The notes beneath the pieces are model-generated. The model saw only the letters and a list, made by a program, of their open reading frames with translations. It was not told the origin of the DNA and made no database searches. Positions 1 to 11,821 of a stretch of DNA of 64,000 nt are shown in pieces. How positions within the stretch are numbered: position 1 is the first letter of the stretch; each line of letters begins with the position of its first letter. Origin of the DNA: Toxonevra muliebris (lineage: Eukaryota > Arthropoda > Insecta > Diptera > Pallopteridae); assembly GCA_963691655.1 (NCBI GenBank), contig OY829329.1, forward strand, positions 65,528,852 through 65,592,851, in the 5' to 3' direction. The position numbers and the translations under genes are program-made.

Positions 1-149
1 TGTGTCAATAATGAGACACATTTTTAAATCTAGAATTTTTTTCCGAAATTCAATGGAAGCCTTAATTGTTATTACGAATCTTCAATTTTAAATATCAAGT
101 ACTTCATTCTTTTCAGAAAAGGCAGAACAACGTTTGCCGGGTCAGCTAG
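1..149 (+). mobile_element. Helitron 3' terminus (rolling-circle transposon, 5' part outside window)
   Basis: The sequence ends in CTAG followed by T at 146-150, as expected for a Helitron inserted between A and T. Just upstream, 121-138 forms a short hairpin (GGCA and AAC pair with GTT and TGCC, one bulged G), the subterminal stem-loop that marks Helitron 3' ends. The terminal string GCCGGGTCAGCTAGT resembles insect Helitron ends as I remember them; that match is from memory, not from a search. The body upstream is AT-rich with no coding sequence, so it is probably non-autonomous. The 5' TC end lies outside the window. Confidence 0.7.
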
Positions 150-3100
150 TGTCTATAAAATAAAATTTTGAAGCTTTTTCGCATTCCTGCTATGCCATGA
201 TCTACATACGCAGATATATGGTTCCTAAGGTTCCAGAGAGGAACAAAGGGCCACGCTGATATACAGTATTTTTATTATTTTTCAGGTATATTTGAAAAAT
301 GCGTTGGGGTTAGTAAAACTATGTGCGTACTATCTTTCGTATTTGCCTTATTACTTTAATTTTTCTCTGTAGTAGCATTGATTCTTATTGCTACGATTAC
401 CCTTTAAAAAATGTCCTTTCCACGCATTACTCCCGTGTTCCTAATGAGCGCAAAAATCAGCATTTTTCATTGTTTCATTGGCATAAAGCGGCATGAAGAA
501 TGAATCCGCACATTTCTCTGTTGATATATCCGCCTATATTTGAAGAAATTTACATAAATTTCGTTGGTGTTTTGTTTTTTATTTCTTCTTTTTTCTTTTT
601 TGGTATTTTCATTTGCATTTTGTTGTTGTTGTTGTTATGGTTGTTTTGCTTGCAAATTTTTTATTTATCTTATAATTATGCAAATGAGTTTTGTCTTTTG
701 TTTTTGCTTTTTTTCCCCGCCCCCCCTTCAGTTTGGTTTGCACCATTGCTCGTTCTCTCATATTTTCACTCAAGCTCTCTCTCTCTCTCTCTCTGCCTCT
801 TTATATCTTTGTGTCATACAATGTTTTCATTTTTTGGTATTTTTCCATTGCATATTTCTAGAGGCAATAATTTTGAAATTTGATTTTGTCAACTGACTGA
901 CAGCGCGTGCCAGCAACTTTTTTTTTGTTTTGTTTCTTTTTTGTTTATGGTTGGTCGTTTCAATACTCTTTTCAGTACACAAACACAACAAAGAGCGTTA
1001 AAAAAAAAAAAAAACTGTTATAAATATAAATTTCATTCTATGAACTTATTTAACATAAATGAGAGTGAGTGACTGGCTGTGTATATGAGTAAGTGCTTAT
1101 GCATGTGGTTGGTTTGACTGTGAGTGCATATGGTTATTTGTCCTTTTAAGGGCGTGGTTCTGGTGGTATCCCATCATCATGTATCCATTATAAATGAATA
1201 AATGGTTATGCACAAAAGTCAAAAAAAAAAGGAAACTTTCTCATTTCAACGAAAATTGCATTAGCATTGTGGTTGTTGTTGTTTACATCGCACATTATTT
1301 AAAGTGAGTCCAATAAAAAATAGAGAGAAAAAAAAAATTAGGAAACAAATATTTCGTTCGTTTATTTTTGGATATAACCCAAAAAAGTTTTTCATTCCAA
1401 TTGATTTTTTTTTCCTATTTTTTTTGTTATTTTATTTTTAATGCTTTTTTTATACGCTTTGTCTCGCTGCATTTTGCGGTTTGGTAATTCATTTTTATTT
1501 TTGATTCTTGGCATTGCTGCTTATGTTTATGACTTCATAATGAAGATGTTTAAAAACGATTATTCTTTTCGGTTATTTTTTTTTTTTTTGTTTTTTATTT
1601 TTATTTTTTATATATATACTTACCAGTCTCTAAGTGAGAGTATTTGTGGCAGCAGAAATTTCCTTCCTTTCGTTTTTTTTGTTTCTTTACTTAATTCTTG
1701 GCCGTTTTTCTGTAATTTTATTTTGAGTTCAGCGCACTCAATTTAGTTCAATTTTTGCATAACTGAAAATAGAAATAAGGGAAGTGATAATTTTTAATAT
1801 ATGAGCAAGTAATAGGAATGAGTATGTGTTTGAAAATATTAATTTAAAATTATAAAGAGCGATCAAAAAAATAGTTTCAAGCAAAAGTTTAAAAGATAAT
1901 CATATACCAGAATCAAAAAACTTACGTGGGTGTTTAAAAATATGATACTATTTGATTGAATTCAATTAAAAATAATAATATTGAGATCTTCTTCTTCTCT
2001 CTCGTTCCAAAAAAATGCAGAGATCGAGAGAGCTGTTATGCTACTCGTGTATATTGCTTTCCGCCTCTCTTTGAATTCAGCTTATGCTTACATAGTTGCT
2101 TCAAATTACTCTCAAAAGAAGAGATAAATTTGCTCTTAGATCTGACTGTAAGTGAGAGCGAATCTGCATTCAGCTTTTTGCAAGATAGAAATGATATAAC
2201 TGTTAAATACAATTCTGTTCAGCGTGTGAGTACTTTATAGAGAGTGAGAGAGCAAGTGTGCTGCTTGCAAGATACTCTGCTCTTTGTTTATATTTTGTGA
2301 GAGTCGTGCATTGAGTGTGGTGAGATTATTGCAAGAGTGACCATCTTCTATCACTTTTTTATTGCCATAAGTAAATTCAAATTTTTCTTTTCATATTATT
2401 AAAGCATTTTTAAAATTAAAAATTTCATTAAAAATCGCTATTAAATTAGTAAAATATTTTTTCAAGCACAAGCATAAAAACTCTTACGTAAAGCAAAAGC
2501 AAATACCCTTACATGTGTTGGAAAATTTTCCAAAAAATTTAATATTTTACGCAGTCTTCTGCTGTCGTATACTCTAGTATTTCTATGATTGCCTTTACCA
2601 AAATCAAACATATGTGCACGTTTTGCGGGCTGGCCAAACGTTTTCATTTTAAAACTTTAAATCGAAAACAATTATGAAACCACGAACGCACACACACACA
2701 TCCACGCATACACACGAAGATATACTTTTGAATGCTATGTCCAATTTGTCAGGCGACCATACCGCATAATTTCCACCACACGACTACCTTAACTTAGTTG
2801 GTATTTGGAAATGATGTCGTTGGTGGCCTGCTGCTTGCTACACTCGTACTTGTTAAAGGGCTCAAAAGAAACTTTCGCACTGATTGTGTTTGCTTTAACT
2901 TTAGTGCTTTCAAAATTTTTTGTTTTTCGTTTTATTTTTGGTTGACTTTTTTTAACAAACTGACATATTTTACTTGTCTCTTCTTCAACTCTCGATACTT
3001 GCTTGCTTGGTTACTTAAGTTGCAGGCAGACAAGGCGGTTACAACTTTTTACAACTGCTGTTGCGCGCCATTGCTACTCACTCACTTACCAGGCATCGAC

Positions 3101-3780
3101 CGGCTTGAAGCTGGTGCCTTCAAATATACAAGCTGTTTAACCAAGTGGTGTGGGCAGTGAGTGGCGGCAAAAACTTTAAATCGATTTGAGAAAAGTTACA
3201 CAAAAGTACAAAAGTGTTTCTGCCTGGCTGCCTGCCTGCCTTCTAGATTACCTTTGAGAAAACACACACAAAACTTGAACAACTTGAACGCTGTCGTGCC
3301 AATATGGATACAATACACATGTCTATGTATACGCTCACAATGACTTTGTTTTACTTTTTGTTTGCTGCTTCTACTCTTTATCTCTCTTTCTCTCCCCGCG
3401 TGTTTAACTGTCATTTCTACTTCCCCTCATTTCGATATGAGTACTTAGCTGTAGTGGTAATAGTAGCGAAGAGAGAGAGAGAGAGAGTGGCAGAGAGTGA
3501 GTGCAGTTGACAGCACACGCCATAGAGTTGCCATCATTTGCCTTTTGGTAACTTTATTAGTTTCAAAATTTGGTTTTTCGCTTTTTTTTTCCAATGTTGA
3601 ACTTTAACAATTGTGCAGTTTTAATATTCATATCTTGCATTAGATTTTATATTTTTGTCATTGCTGCTGTTGTTGTTGTTGTTGATGATTTAGCAATTTA
3701 AGTTCGTCATTGCCGTTGTTGTTGTTATTGTAATATGAAATTGAAGTAATTGCGATTCAAGCACGCCTCTTTTGTGTATA
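150..3780. other. AT-rich non-coding DNA
   Basis: No coding region or classifiable transposon seen. It contains T-rich tracts, TTG trinucleotide runs (about 621-636 and 3663-3683), a (CT)n microsatellite at about 775-794, an A14 run near 1000 and GAGA-type clusters near 2240-2260 and 3470-3500. Open frames here (for example 500-883) are made of poly-Phe/Leu/Ser from T-rich and CT-rich DNA and show no domain. Confidence 0.6.
775..794. repeat. (CT)n microsatellite
   Basis: An uninterrupted CT dinucleotide tract. On the minus strand it reads as GA repeats, the core of GAGA-factor sites in flies, but tracts like this are spread throughout the window and no promoter is recognisable here. Confidence 0.85.
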
Positions 3781-3789
3781 GTATTAGTA

Positions 3790-3810
3790 TGTGTGTGTGT
3801 GTGTGTGTGT
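3790..3810. repeat. (GT)n microsatellite
   Basis: About ten GT dinucleotides in a row. No associated element was seen. Confidence 0.9.
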
Positions 3811-4109
3811 ATAAAAAGTAAATTTGTATGAAAATTAATGCCAAGGCACGTTTTCACGCTGCAGCAATTTGTGGCCCCAAAAATTTATTTATAACCAACT
3901 CAATCGAAGCAAATCAAACTTTGCGCAGCAGCTTTATACCTCAATGCATTTACAAGCGTCCAGCAACAGTATCATCATTACCAACATCAACATCATCATC
4001 AGAGTCAACAACAAGATTTTTGAACGTCATCATCCTCATCTCATCGACATCAACATCTACGATCGTCGTCCTGCAAAATGCCAAAAATTTATGCGCTTCT
4101 TTTTTATTT

Positions 4110-4127
4110 GGGGGGGGGGGGGGGGGG
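4110..4127 (+). repeat. Homopolymer G18
   Basis: Eighteen consecutive G, followed by CGGAGGGGAGAGAG. A run this long is unusual in an AT-rich fly sequence. It could form G-quadruplex structure, and its exact length in an assembly is likely to be uncertain. Confidence 0.9.
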
Positions 4128-4940
4128 CGGAGGGGAGAGAGAATTTGATAGTAGATAATTTTGTCATTTGTGGCGTTTGCAAGCAAGCAAGCATGCAGCA
4201 AGGCTGACTGTGTAGTTTATTAAGTATGCATGCATGCAGGAAGCATGAATGCTCCTGCTGCTGCTTACTGATTTCATCATTTATGTGATGCTTCTTCTAA
4301 TGCATATTGATGACTGGATTTACATTTGAACTTTTTTTCTCTACGGTTTTTTTTTTGTTTTTTGGCTACTTCTTTCTTTTTTTACTTTTTGCTTTTACTT
4401 TCCTTCTCTCTCTTGTTAATTCTAAACTGAACGCTGTCAATGTTCATTTAGTTTTTCTTGTTGTTGTTGTTGTAACTAGTTGCTATAAAGCATCATCCAG
4501 TAAAGTAAATTTGTTTTTGAAAAGCGGTTAATTGGCAAAATGTTTACATTTGTAGTGTGGGCGCATAAATGATAGTGTAGCTGTGTGTTGTTCGTCCGTA
4601 TTGCATTTGTTGATATTTGGTGGTACTGTGTATCTTTGCTCTAGCAAAGAAAAAAAAACATCACTTTGTTCGAGAGACTGCACCAAATTTTTGGTAAAAT
4701 ATTTGAGTTGACATATCAAAAATATTTCGCATCAGTAAAATATTTTCTAGATATTTGTGAAGATTTCTTGTTTTTCAGTTCTTTAAATGTTTTGCTAAAT
4801 GTTCACAATCATAATAAAGTATCCTTCTCAAGGATAATATTAAAAGAGTTGATACGAATAAAAAATTTAAAAAATTTGTTAGAGAGTTTTTAATTAATTT
4901 TACTGTCTCAAGTTGGCTTCCCTTTTTTTTTGTCGCCAAG
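4128..4940. other. AT-rich non-coding DNA
   Basis: A GCATGCATGC-type motif lies near 4225, with TTG repeats near 4460. No gene or transposon was recognised. Confidence 0.55.
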
Positions 4941-5679
4941 TGTTGGCAACACTGTAACCGAGTGTCACAATCCTCTGTTAAACCTTTTGCCCTTGCAAGA
5001 AGGGGGCTAGAATATACCCGCGTTAAGGTATGCATGCCGTAAGAGAAGACTAAAATATCCCACAAGCGTGACCAAAATGTCACAAAGCTTTACTACATCC
5101 TGATGAATGGCGCCGCTTTAGTCTGCAATGAGACCATGCTGTCTCACCAGATCGGTTGAAAAAAAACAACAGAAATAAACGCCAAGGAGACCCAGAAGTC
5201 TCCCGTGCTTATACGAAACAGTGCTTCTTACTGGTATGAGATCACTCCCGTCTATAAAAACTTGCAACCGCACTTGTTCCAGCCGCCACTTCACCCCGCT
5301 TTCAGACCAATTGATAGTTGTCACGGTTAATCGAAGTTGATGACTGAAATTTAATCGAAGTTGACGACTGGAATGTAGAAGTTTTTACGCATGGAACGCA
5401 GAAACCAGGGTATCAGTGACACTACCCCACAGCGAACGATAACGGACCAGACCGAAAAAAAAAAAAAAAAACTGACGAGTGAGTAGTAATGCTTTCGACG
5501 GCCGGCGGCCTCCCGACAAAATACTCAACGGTGGTTCCGGGAGAAGCTTTCCGTCAGACGAGAGAAGATGTTTAGCACCAACTTCGGCTTTCAATGTTTT
5601 TATTCTTCGTGAAAAAAACACGCTCTGTTAACTCCCTGGTTATGGGGAGGAGGGGGGGGGGGTTATTCTGAAGTTAGCG
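4941..5679. other. GC-richer patch, probably decayed transposon sequence
   Basis: Base composition rises clearly above the flanks. The motif GGTATGCATGCCGTAAGAG near 5027-5045 resembles a stretch I associate with arthropod LINE 5' regions, but only from memory. It also contains a 24-bp exact-register tandem duplication (5327-5350 and 5351-5374, differing at two bases), an A17 run (5455-5471) and a G-rich run near 5650. Minus-strand frames at 5118-5324 and 5385-5621 have no secure homology. It runs straight into the LINE relic that follows, so it may be an upstream part of the same element with an internal deletion. Confidence 0.35.
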
Positions 5680-6286
5680 ACTCTTGATGTTCTGGGCATG
5701 TCCATCCAATGTAACATTCGTTGGAATAATCATATTTTTGACACCGCTTTAGTAAAACAAGTGCCTCGGTTTTACTCCTACTAATCTCCGCATGTTCTAC
5801 ACTACCTATACCCATCTCAAAATGGAGTATAATTTGAACGTAACTAGAGCTTCTGGACCGTATTTACCATTGAGCGATAAAGCTATAAAGTTAATAGGAA
5901 AAAATGCGGTTTCCATCTCTATTGATTCCTCCTTGAAGCATCGTTGAAACGTGGCTTCTGATCTACCGGTATTTTTAATGTAGATATTCCGTTGAGATAC
6001 AGAATTTGAGTCCACCAGTTCATGTGTTCACCAGAACTACACAAACCGCAAGCAATAGTCACGCCACATTCCACTTGGATATGGTATACCAACGCACTAA
6101 GCATTACGCAAATAGTTCTTTCTCTGCCGTACAGCGCGTATATGGAATAAGCTTCCTGCAATCGGCTTTCCTGATTTTTACGACCTTTCCAAATTTAAAA
6201 CAAACGTTCACAACTTGTACTTCCTCTTTCCACTTATCTATTTACCTTGTTCAATCAATGTGTTGATTGCTTAATAACAAAAAAAA
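5680..6286 (+). mobile_element. LINE family A, copy 1: 3' end of a non-LTR retrotransposon (dead)
   Basis: Broken frames give reverse-transcriptase C-terminal motifs: an LDVLGMSIQCN-like stretch followed by RWNNHIF near 5690-5735, then a decayed counterpart of the family motif CKKYFTP/DLL, and a downstream RIWNKLP-type segment (about 6130-6165) before FKTN. The order matches the C-terminal part of LINE RT proteins. Several stops and frameshifts break it, so it is a pseudogene. The 3' end is TGATTGCTTAATAA plus a short A-run (6279-6286). It is strongly similar to 54361-54994, and both copies are 5'-truncated. I cannot name the clade. Confidence 0.75.
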
Positions 6287-6306
6287 TGGATGTGTGCAAG
6301 GCACGC

Positions 6307-6343
6307 AAGATATTTGATGTGTTGTTTACACATCAAATATCTT
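6307..6343. repeat. Perfect 15-bp inverted repeat, 7-nt loop
   Basis: The left arm AAGATATTTGATGTG (6307-6321) is the exact reverse complement of 6329-6343, with loop TTGTTTA. It lies about 20 bases past the end of the LINE relic. It is too short for a typical microRNA precursor, and no T-tract suggests Pol III termination. Confidence 0.9.
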
Positions 6344-6756
6344 TTATGTTTAAGCTAACTGAATGTCATATACATAAGCTCACATATGTATAGCCATATA
6401 TAGGGATTTAATGTATAATTTATATGCTTAGGTAATTCAAATTAAAACAATTATTTTATAAACTTAAAAACTTATTAGATATCTTTTATATATATAATAA
6501 CCCAATTCACCATAAATTGCAAATGGTCTTACATCATTGCAAATGCAAATTTTTATTCCATATCACATATATTTGTTGTTGTGATAGCATAAATATTTTG
6601 CAACTGCACCAAATCGTGAATAGGGCTGATATGTTGTAGTTGCATTATTTTTCTTTTACTCAATGCATCGGGATCTATATGCTCGCATATACGCAGCTGC
6701 AATCGCATTCTTTTTTTCGCGCTTTAAGTTTTTCTTCCTGTCGATTTGAAATTTTA

Positions 6757-6877
6757 TTAGATGTGAAAATTTTGCATAACGTCGCCTGAGAATTGATTTG
6801 GCGTATAGGTATATGAATTTGTACACACATACGTCAAATCAATCCTCAGGCGACGATAAGTGCTTTCCACATTTAAC
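6757..6877. mobile_element. Small foldback/MITE-like element
   Basis: The inner arms 6780-6806 and 6829-6855 are reverse complements at 25 of 27 positions (core CGTCGCCTGAG). Similarity weakens but continues outwards (ATGTG/AAA stretches) to about 6757 and 6877. The centre is only 22 nt. No coding capacity and no clear target-site duplication. Confidence 0.6.
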
Positions 6878-7654
6878 CTTAGGAAGGCAACAGGGATGAC
6901 TAGTCACCCCACTACTTTTTAAAAGCACCGCAAAGAGATTTGCCTAAACTGCATTTAATAAAAATAAGAAACAATGTATTTTAATTGAAGTAAATAAGTG
7001 ATTTTATAATAAATTAGTCTGATTTTTTCTGTTTAACATATTTGCTATTTACATAGATAAAAAAAAGTGTTGTCTTTTATAATGCCGTGATTTGCTATCA
7101 TTATCACTACGTTTTGTTTATACATTTATTGAAACCTAGATTCCTTATTTCTTATCATTTTGTATTGTTTTTGTATTTTAAAAAATATTTAATTTTAATG
7201 CAATCTAACTAACCGAATGCAAAACCTATCAAACGCCTGTGTTTGCTACGGTGACTTCTCTGTTTGTATGGTATAGTCAATCTCCATACGTTTAACACCA
7301 CCAAATAATTCTGCCACGAATAAATGTACACACACATTTTGTTTTCGTATGTACATATATGTGTGAGTAAATTGATCGAAACATAAACAAACAAACTCCG
7401 CTCGTATTTTAATTTCTCCCTCTCTTCTTCTCTTTGTTGTTTAGAGTAGCACAATCATGCCGCGCAGTAGTGTGAGCGAGAAGGGAACTGGACGTTACAG
7501 TTATCTTACATCTTACGATACAGTTATTGTTACATTTTACACATTTGAAATTTTGCCCATACCGTGAGCTAAAATGTTTACACATCAAAATAAAAAACCG
7601 TGGAATACTCGCTCTCTCTCTCTCTCTTTCTCCTTTTTGGCATGTTAGCAGTTT
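6878..7654. other. AT-rich non-coding DNA
   Basis: Includes a (CT)n tract near 7610-7627. No gene or element recognised. Confidence 0.5.
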
Positions 7655-8375
7655 TTAACTTTTTGAAATGAAACTTCTTTTGCGAATCTGTGAATTGAAA
7701 ATTTTGCAACAGAAACGAGCTTTCATTACACTAAACGAAACTAATAAGAAACGAAGTTATGTTGTTGTTAGTTTTCAGCCAACGAGTACATATAGAGATC
7801 GGCTACATACAATCAAGCAGAGAGTTCACTTCTCGCAGTTTTATCACATGAGCTTTAGTGAGAGAGGTTGATTCCATATATGTCGCTGAGCTTTTCTTCT
7901 CATGTATTATATACGTATACCACGTCGGGTTTGTGCTGTTAAGTGTAGAGAGTATAAACAGAAAAAAAGCTTCAGTTAATAGAGAGAGAGGAAGAGTGCA
8001 AAAACTTCAATAACAACGATCACGTGGAAACATGCGTTTTTGTTTCACTCATACAAAACCAGTAAAAAACGAAGTTATGCAGTTGAGTCGACAAGCAGAG
8101 AGTCGACTTCTCGCAGTCTTATCTCATTTTCTTTAGTAAAAGTAAGAGAGCCGACGTCTCTGCTTGATTGCATATAACTGAACTTTCTTTTCATGTGTTA
8201 TGTACGTATACTTCAACGTGTTTGTGCCGATAAGTGTAGAGAGTAACAACAAAATAGAGAGAAGATGACTGCAAAAACTTCAACAGGGATGTGTTATAAA
8301 TGTTTTCTAGTAATTTTCAAATAAACAACAAAGTTTCACTTCTACTGTGAGTGCCTGCAGACATATAATTTTTTG
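7655..8375 (+). repeat. Dispersed repeat family R1, copy 1 (two internal units)
   Basis: One of four related copies (others at about 11156, 14111 and 35011). It begins with a GAAATGAAACTTC-type end and finishes with AAAGTTTCACTTCTACTG. These ends share a short inverted core (AAGTGAAACTT against AAGTTTCACTT). Inside, two related units of about 330 bp each carry CGAAGTTATG, an AAGCAGAGAG...CTCTGCTTGAT inverted pair, GATAAGTGTAGAGAGT and CTGCAAAAACTTCAACA. It has no coding capacity. An AAATAAACAACAAAG string near the end resembles a poly(A) signal, so an LTR origin is an alternative to a foldback element. Confidence 0.65.
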
Positions 8376-10622
8376 AAATTTTTCTTAAACTATTCTAAAT
8401 AAATTTATAGTTTCAAAAATAATAAGGATGGTTGAACTGTGTTAATTTTTCCGGTAGTGGAATTAAATTATTTACTCTGAACAAAAAAAAAAAAATAAAA
8501 CTTATGACACATTTGCATAGTAAAGAGTATGAAAATTTAACACATATATTTGTTTTGTGTGTGTGTAATAAATGACCATTTTAATTTTTTTTTTTTTTTG
8601 TATGTAAATGCATTCGTTTCAGTTTCTCTGGATTGTTACATTCAACAACAACAAGAAAAACAAAAATATTTTATAAAAATTCATTTCCCGGAAACTCATT
8701 TCAATTTAAATATTTAAGTCTCACGGTGGTAACAGCGGAAGTTAAGCATTAAGCGAACCATTATCAACGTTATAACGCGCATCAGCTATGAAAAGGAAAA
8801 GGAAATGTAGTAAATTTTCAGCATATATAACAACAGAAGCAACAGCAGCAACGACAGCGGTAACAGCAACAGCAGCAACAAATAATAATAACAGCAACAG
8901 GAACAAAACAAAGTTCAAATAATATTCATTATCCAGCCACTCTACTCACTCAAAGCCATTATATCTACATACATACACACATACATATGTACGATGAACT
9001 GAGAGCCTATCTATAGAAGCAGAAGAAAAAGTAAAGAGAGCCCCGGAAAGGCAAAGAGAGGCACAAACAATTGCCACTCTCGCGCGAAAACTTTATTATA
9101 ACGGTACTTCATTCATTTATATGTACGTTTGTGTGCTCGCTTAACAAACTCAAAACTCGAACTCTTGCGCTATGGGACTTGGTCATTTATGGCACTAACC
9201 AACAAACCAACAAGACAACAAATTCGAGAACCGAATGATGGCAACGGATGACAAAAGTTTCATTCAAAACTTTTCCATCAGTTTGCGCAGTAAAAGGCAG
9301 TTTGGCTGCCCTTTATATCTATATCTGTGTATGTGCTGTGCTCTTCCTGCTCTATAAGGAAGCAATTCTACAATAACAGGTAAACATTATGAAGATGTTG
9401 AAGTAAAACGACCATACAATAAATAAAAGAAATAAAACGCTGTCGCGTACACACACATACACATACACACACAGAAAAAGACGAACCAGACGTCAAAAAT
9501 TGCTGCTCGTAAATGCCAAATTGACTTTTGAACTTGGCATAAAAATTACTCACCAACTATGTGCTCTCACTATTCGTCCCCCACCCTACTTCTCAACTTC
9601 CTTTAATCATAAACAACGAAAAACATCAAGTTGAGCATAAGCTCAATAATGAACTACTGAAATTTCAAGAGCTTTTCATCATTTTTATCGTTCACATACT
9701 CTCCTACTCTAACACTCTTACGCTCTCCCACTCTCACATTCACTCATTCTATCTGTGGGTTTCCGTGTGCAGCAAATGGTGTCTACAATGTCATCATTGA
9801 CAATATTAAAAGTTTTGGTTGTTGGAAATTACTTCTTGAAATTGATGCCTGAGGATTAACTTTTAGTTTTTTAGTTTTTGCAAGCTGGCGAATGAGGAGA
9901 GACAAAAGGCAAGAGAACAGCAACAAAAAACAAAGAAAGAGGAGAGTGAACATACAAAAAAACAAAAAACACATAAAACAAATAGCAGACAAAATAAGTA
10001 GAAAAAAAAACATTAAGAAAACATGAGTGAATGAATGAAAACCTTTTAGGCAATACTGAGAAATTGTTCGAGAATTAAACAAACACATACACACACACAC
10101 ATAATCATACAATGAAAGCAATGGTTTAGCTGAAAATGAAGAATGTTTATACTAGTGAGAACAATACCAGCGGGAGATACTTTGGCATTGATGAATTTTT
10201 GTGAGCTGGGCCAAAGACAGACGCACTCATACACAAACACACGCAAAATGTAAATTTCCGTTCTCACTGTTTATTTGTTTGTTTGTATTTGAAATTTTTC
10301 TCGTTTTTTTTTTTTGTTGCTGTTGGTTTTATGTTTTTTTTTCATTGTGTTTTTATGTTCTACATTAACGTTATACATACATACATTCTCCTCAGTAATG
10401 TATTTGCACTTTTGTTGTCTCTCTATAATCTCATTCTTGCTCATAAAAACAAAACCCGTGAGAACCCGTACTCATTTTTATATTTATAGGGAGATCGTTG
10501 AGTGTAATTATTGAGAACACTGCTCTCTTGCACTCGTAACTCAAATACAACTTTGTTCTCAACTGTAAAAGTTCTCATCATTCCTACACCGACCATATTC
10601 ACCTCAATTCTATATTTTACAT
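8376..10622. other. AT-rich non-coding DNA with CAG/CAA tract
   Basis: Contains a CAG/CAA (opa-like) tract at about 8826-8905 and an interrupted CA tract near 9450-9475. No gene recognised. The 112-codon minus frame at 9783-10121 is hydrophobic low-complexity and not credible as a protein. Confidence 0.5.
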
Positions 10623-10988
10623 ACCCCTCGTAAGTAGTTTTTCACCACTTTTGGAAGAGACAACAAAAAAGCAATAAATGGACATAAAGAATATGTAAAA
10701 TTGGTTTTTAGTTTATTTTAAATAAAAAAAAATACCAACAATTCCAATATATAATTCCGATATAAGTTTAAAATAAAAAAAAACAAGTTTGGAAAAAAAA
10801 AATGTTTGGAATTTTTTTTTTTTATTTTAAACTTATTTTTATATATTGAAAACATTTTTTTTTTATTTTAAACTTATTTTTATAACATTTTTTTTTTTAA
10901 TTTAAACATGTTTTTATATATTGTTTATAGGAATTTATTACGTTATTGTCTTGTCTTCCAAAAGTGGTGAAAAGTACTTACGAGGGGT
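10623..10988 (+). mobile_element. MITE with ~40-bp terminal inverted repeats (family M1, complete)
   Basis: The left end ACCCCTCGTAAGTAG at 10623 continues for about 40 bp. Its near-perfect reverse complement closes the element at 10988, including CACCACTTTTGGAAGA on one side and TCTTCCAAAAGTGGTG on the other. The 366-bp interior is almost pure A/T and contains two to three tandem copies of a T-rich unit of about 47 bp (10810-10920). No protein is encoded. I could not find a convincing target duplication, so the superfamily is open. A truncated relative lies at 50411-50602. Confidence 0.85.
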
Positions 10989-11155
10989 CAAGGTATGATC
11001 ATCGATATCCATCTTACATTTGCACAGGAAAAGTGTATCTAGGCAGTATCCACTAAATAGTCAAAGTGAAATTAACTAGATACTAGTCGGTAAGACTCTG
11101 GGGCTATTTATAACTCCGTATGGCAAAAGCTTTTTATATGAAAGAGAAATGTGGT

Positions 11156-11741
11156 GAAAATTTTATTGCAAGCACTCTCAGTAGAAGTAAAACTTTGTTG
11201 TTTATTTGAAAATTATTAAAAAACATTTACTACACATTCTGTTGAAGTTTTTGCAGTCTTTTTCTCTCTATTTTGTTGTTGCTTTTCTTCTATTGATACT
11301 GTCTACACTTATTGGCACAAACACGATGAAGTAGACGTGCAGAACACAAGAGAAGAAAGTACAGCTATATGCAATCAAGCAAAGACGTCGGCTCTCTCAC
11401 TAAAGCAAATAAGATAAAACTGCAAGAAGCTGATTCTCTGCTTGATTGTATGTAACCAAACGATTGAGAATTTCATTTCACGTGATCGTTATTGTTGAAG
11501 TTTTTGCATTCTTCCTCTTTCTATTTTGTGAAGCTTTTTTTTTTGTTTATACTCTACACTTATCGGCTAAAACCCGACACGGTACACGTATATAACACAT
11601 GAGAGGAAAAGCTCAGCTATATGGAATCGAGCTCTCTCATGAGATAAAACTGCGAGAAGTCGACTCTCTGGCTGATTGTGTGTAGCCGATCCCTATATGA
11701 CTTCGTTCGCTAAACACAAACAATAGGATAACTTCGTTTCT
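11156..11741 (-). repeat. Dispersed repeat family R1, copy 2 (two units, interrupted end)
   Basis: The reverse complement of the 7655 copy. It starts with CACTCTCAGTAGAAG, followed by AAACTTTGTTGTTTATTTG, then two units carrying GAAGTTTTTGCA, CTCTACACTTAT and a CTCTGCTTGATTGTATG/AATCAAGCA pair. Its far end is cut at 11741 by the small element that follows, so the terminal segment seen in copies 1 and 3 is missing. Confidence 0.6.
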
Positions 11742-11821
11742 TATTATGCTTGGTTTTCATTATGTCTTATTTCTTGTCAAAGAGAGAGAAAGAGAGAATT
11801 TCCTATATGAAATTTGCCACC
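11742..11821 (+). mobile_element. Small inverted-repeat element family M2, partial copy
   Basis: The ATTATGCTTGGTTTTCATT start, followed by a TGTCAAAGAGAGA stretch and AATTTCCTATATGAAATTGC-like sequence, matches the elements at 25421 and 62734. The right-hand inverted end is not visible, so this copy is truncated or decayed. It abuts repeat R1 copy 2. Confidence 0.55.

Noticed and set aside
5118..5621. Minus-strand RNase H-like frame containing LQVFIDGS
   Set aside because: Only one short motif resembles RNase H, and no further catalytic context follows in order. Kept only as unclassified transposon-like sequence.
6307..6343. MicroRNA precursor
   Set aside because: The stem is only 15 bp with a 7-nt loop, shorter than a typical pre-miRNA, and similarity ends abruptly on both sides.
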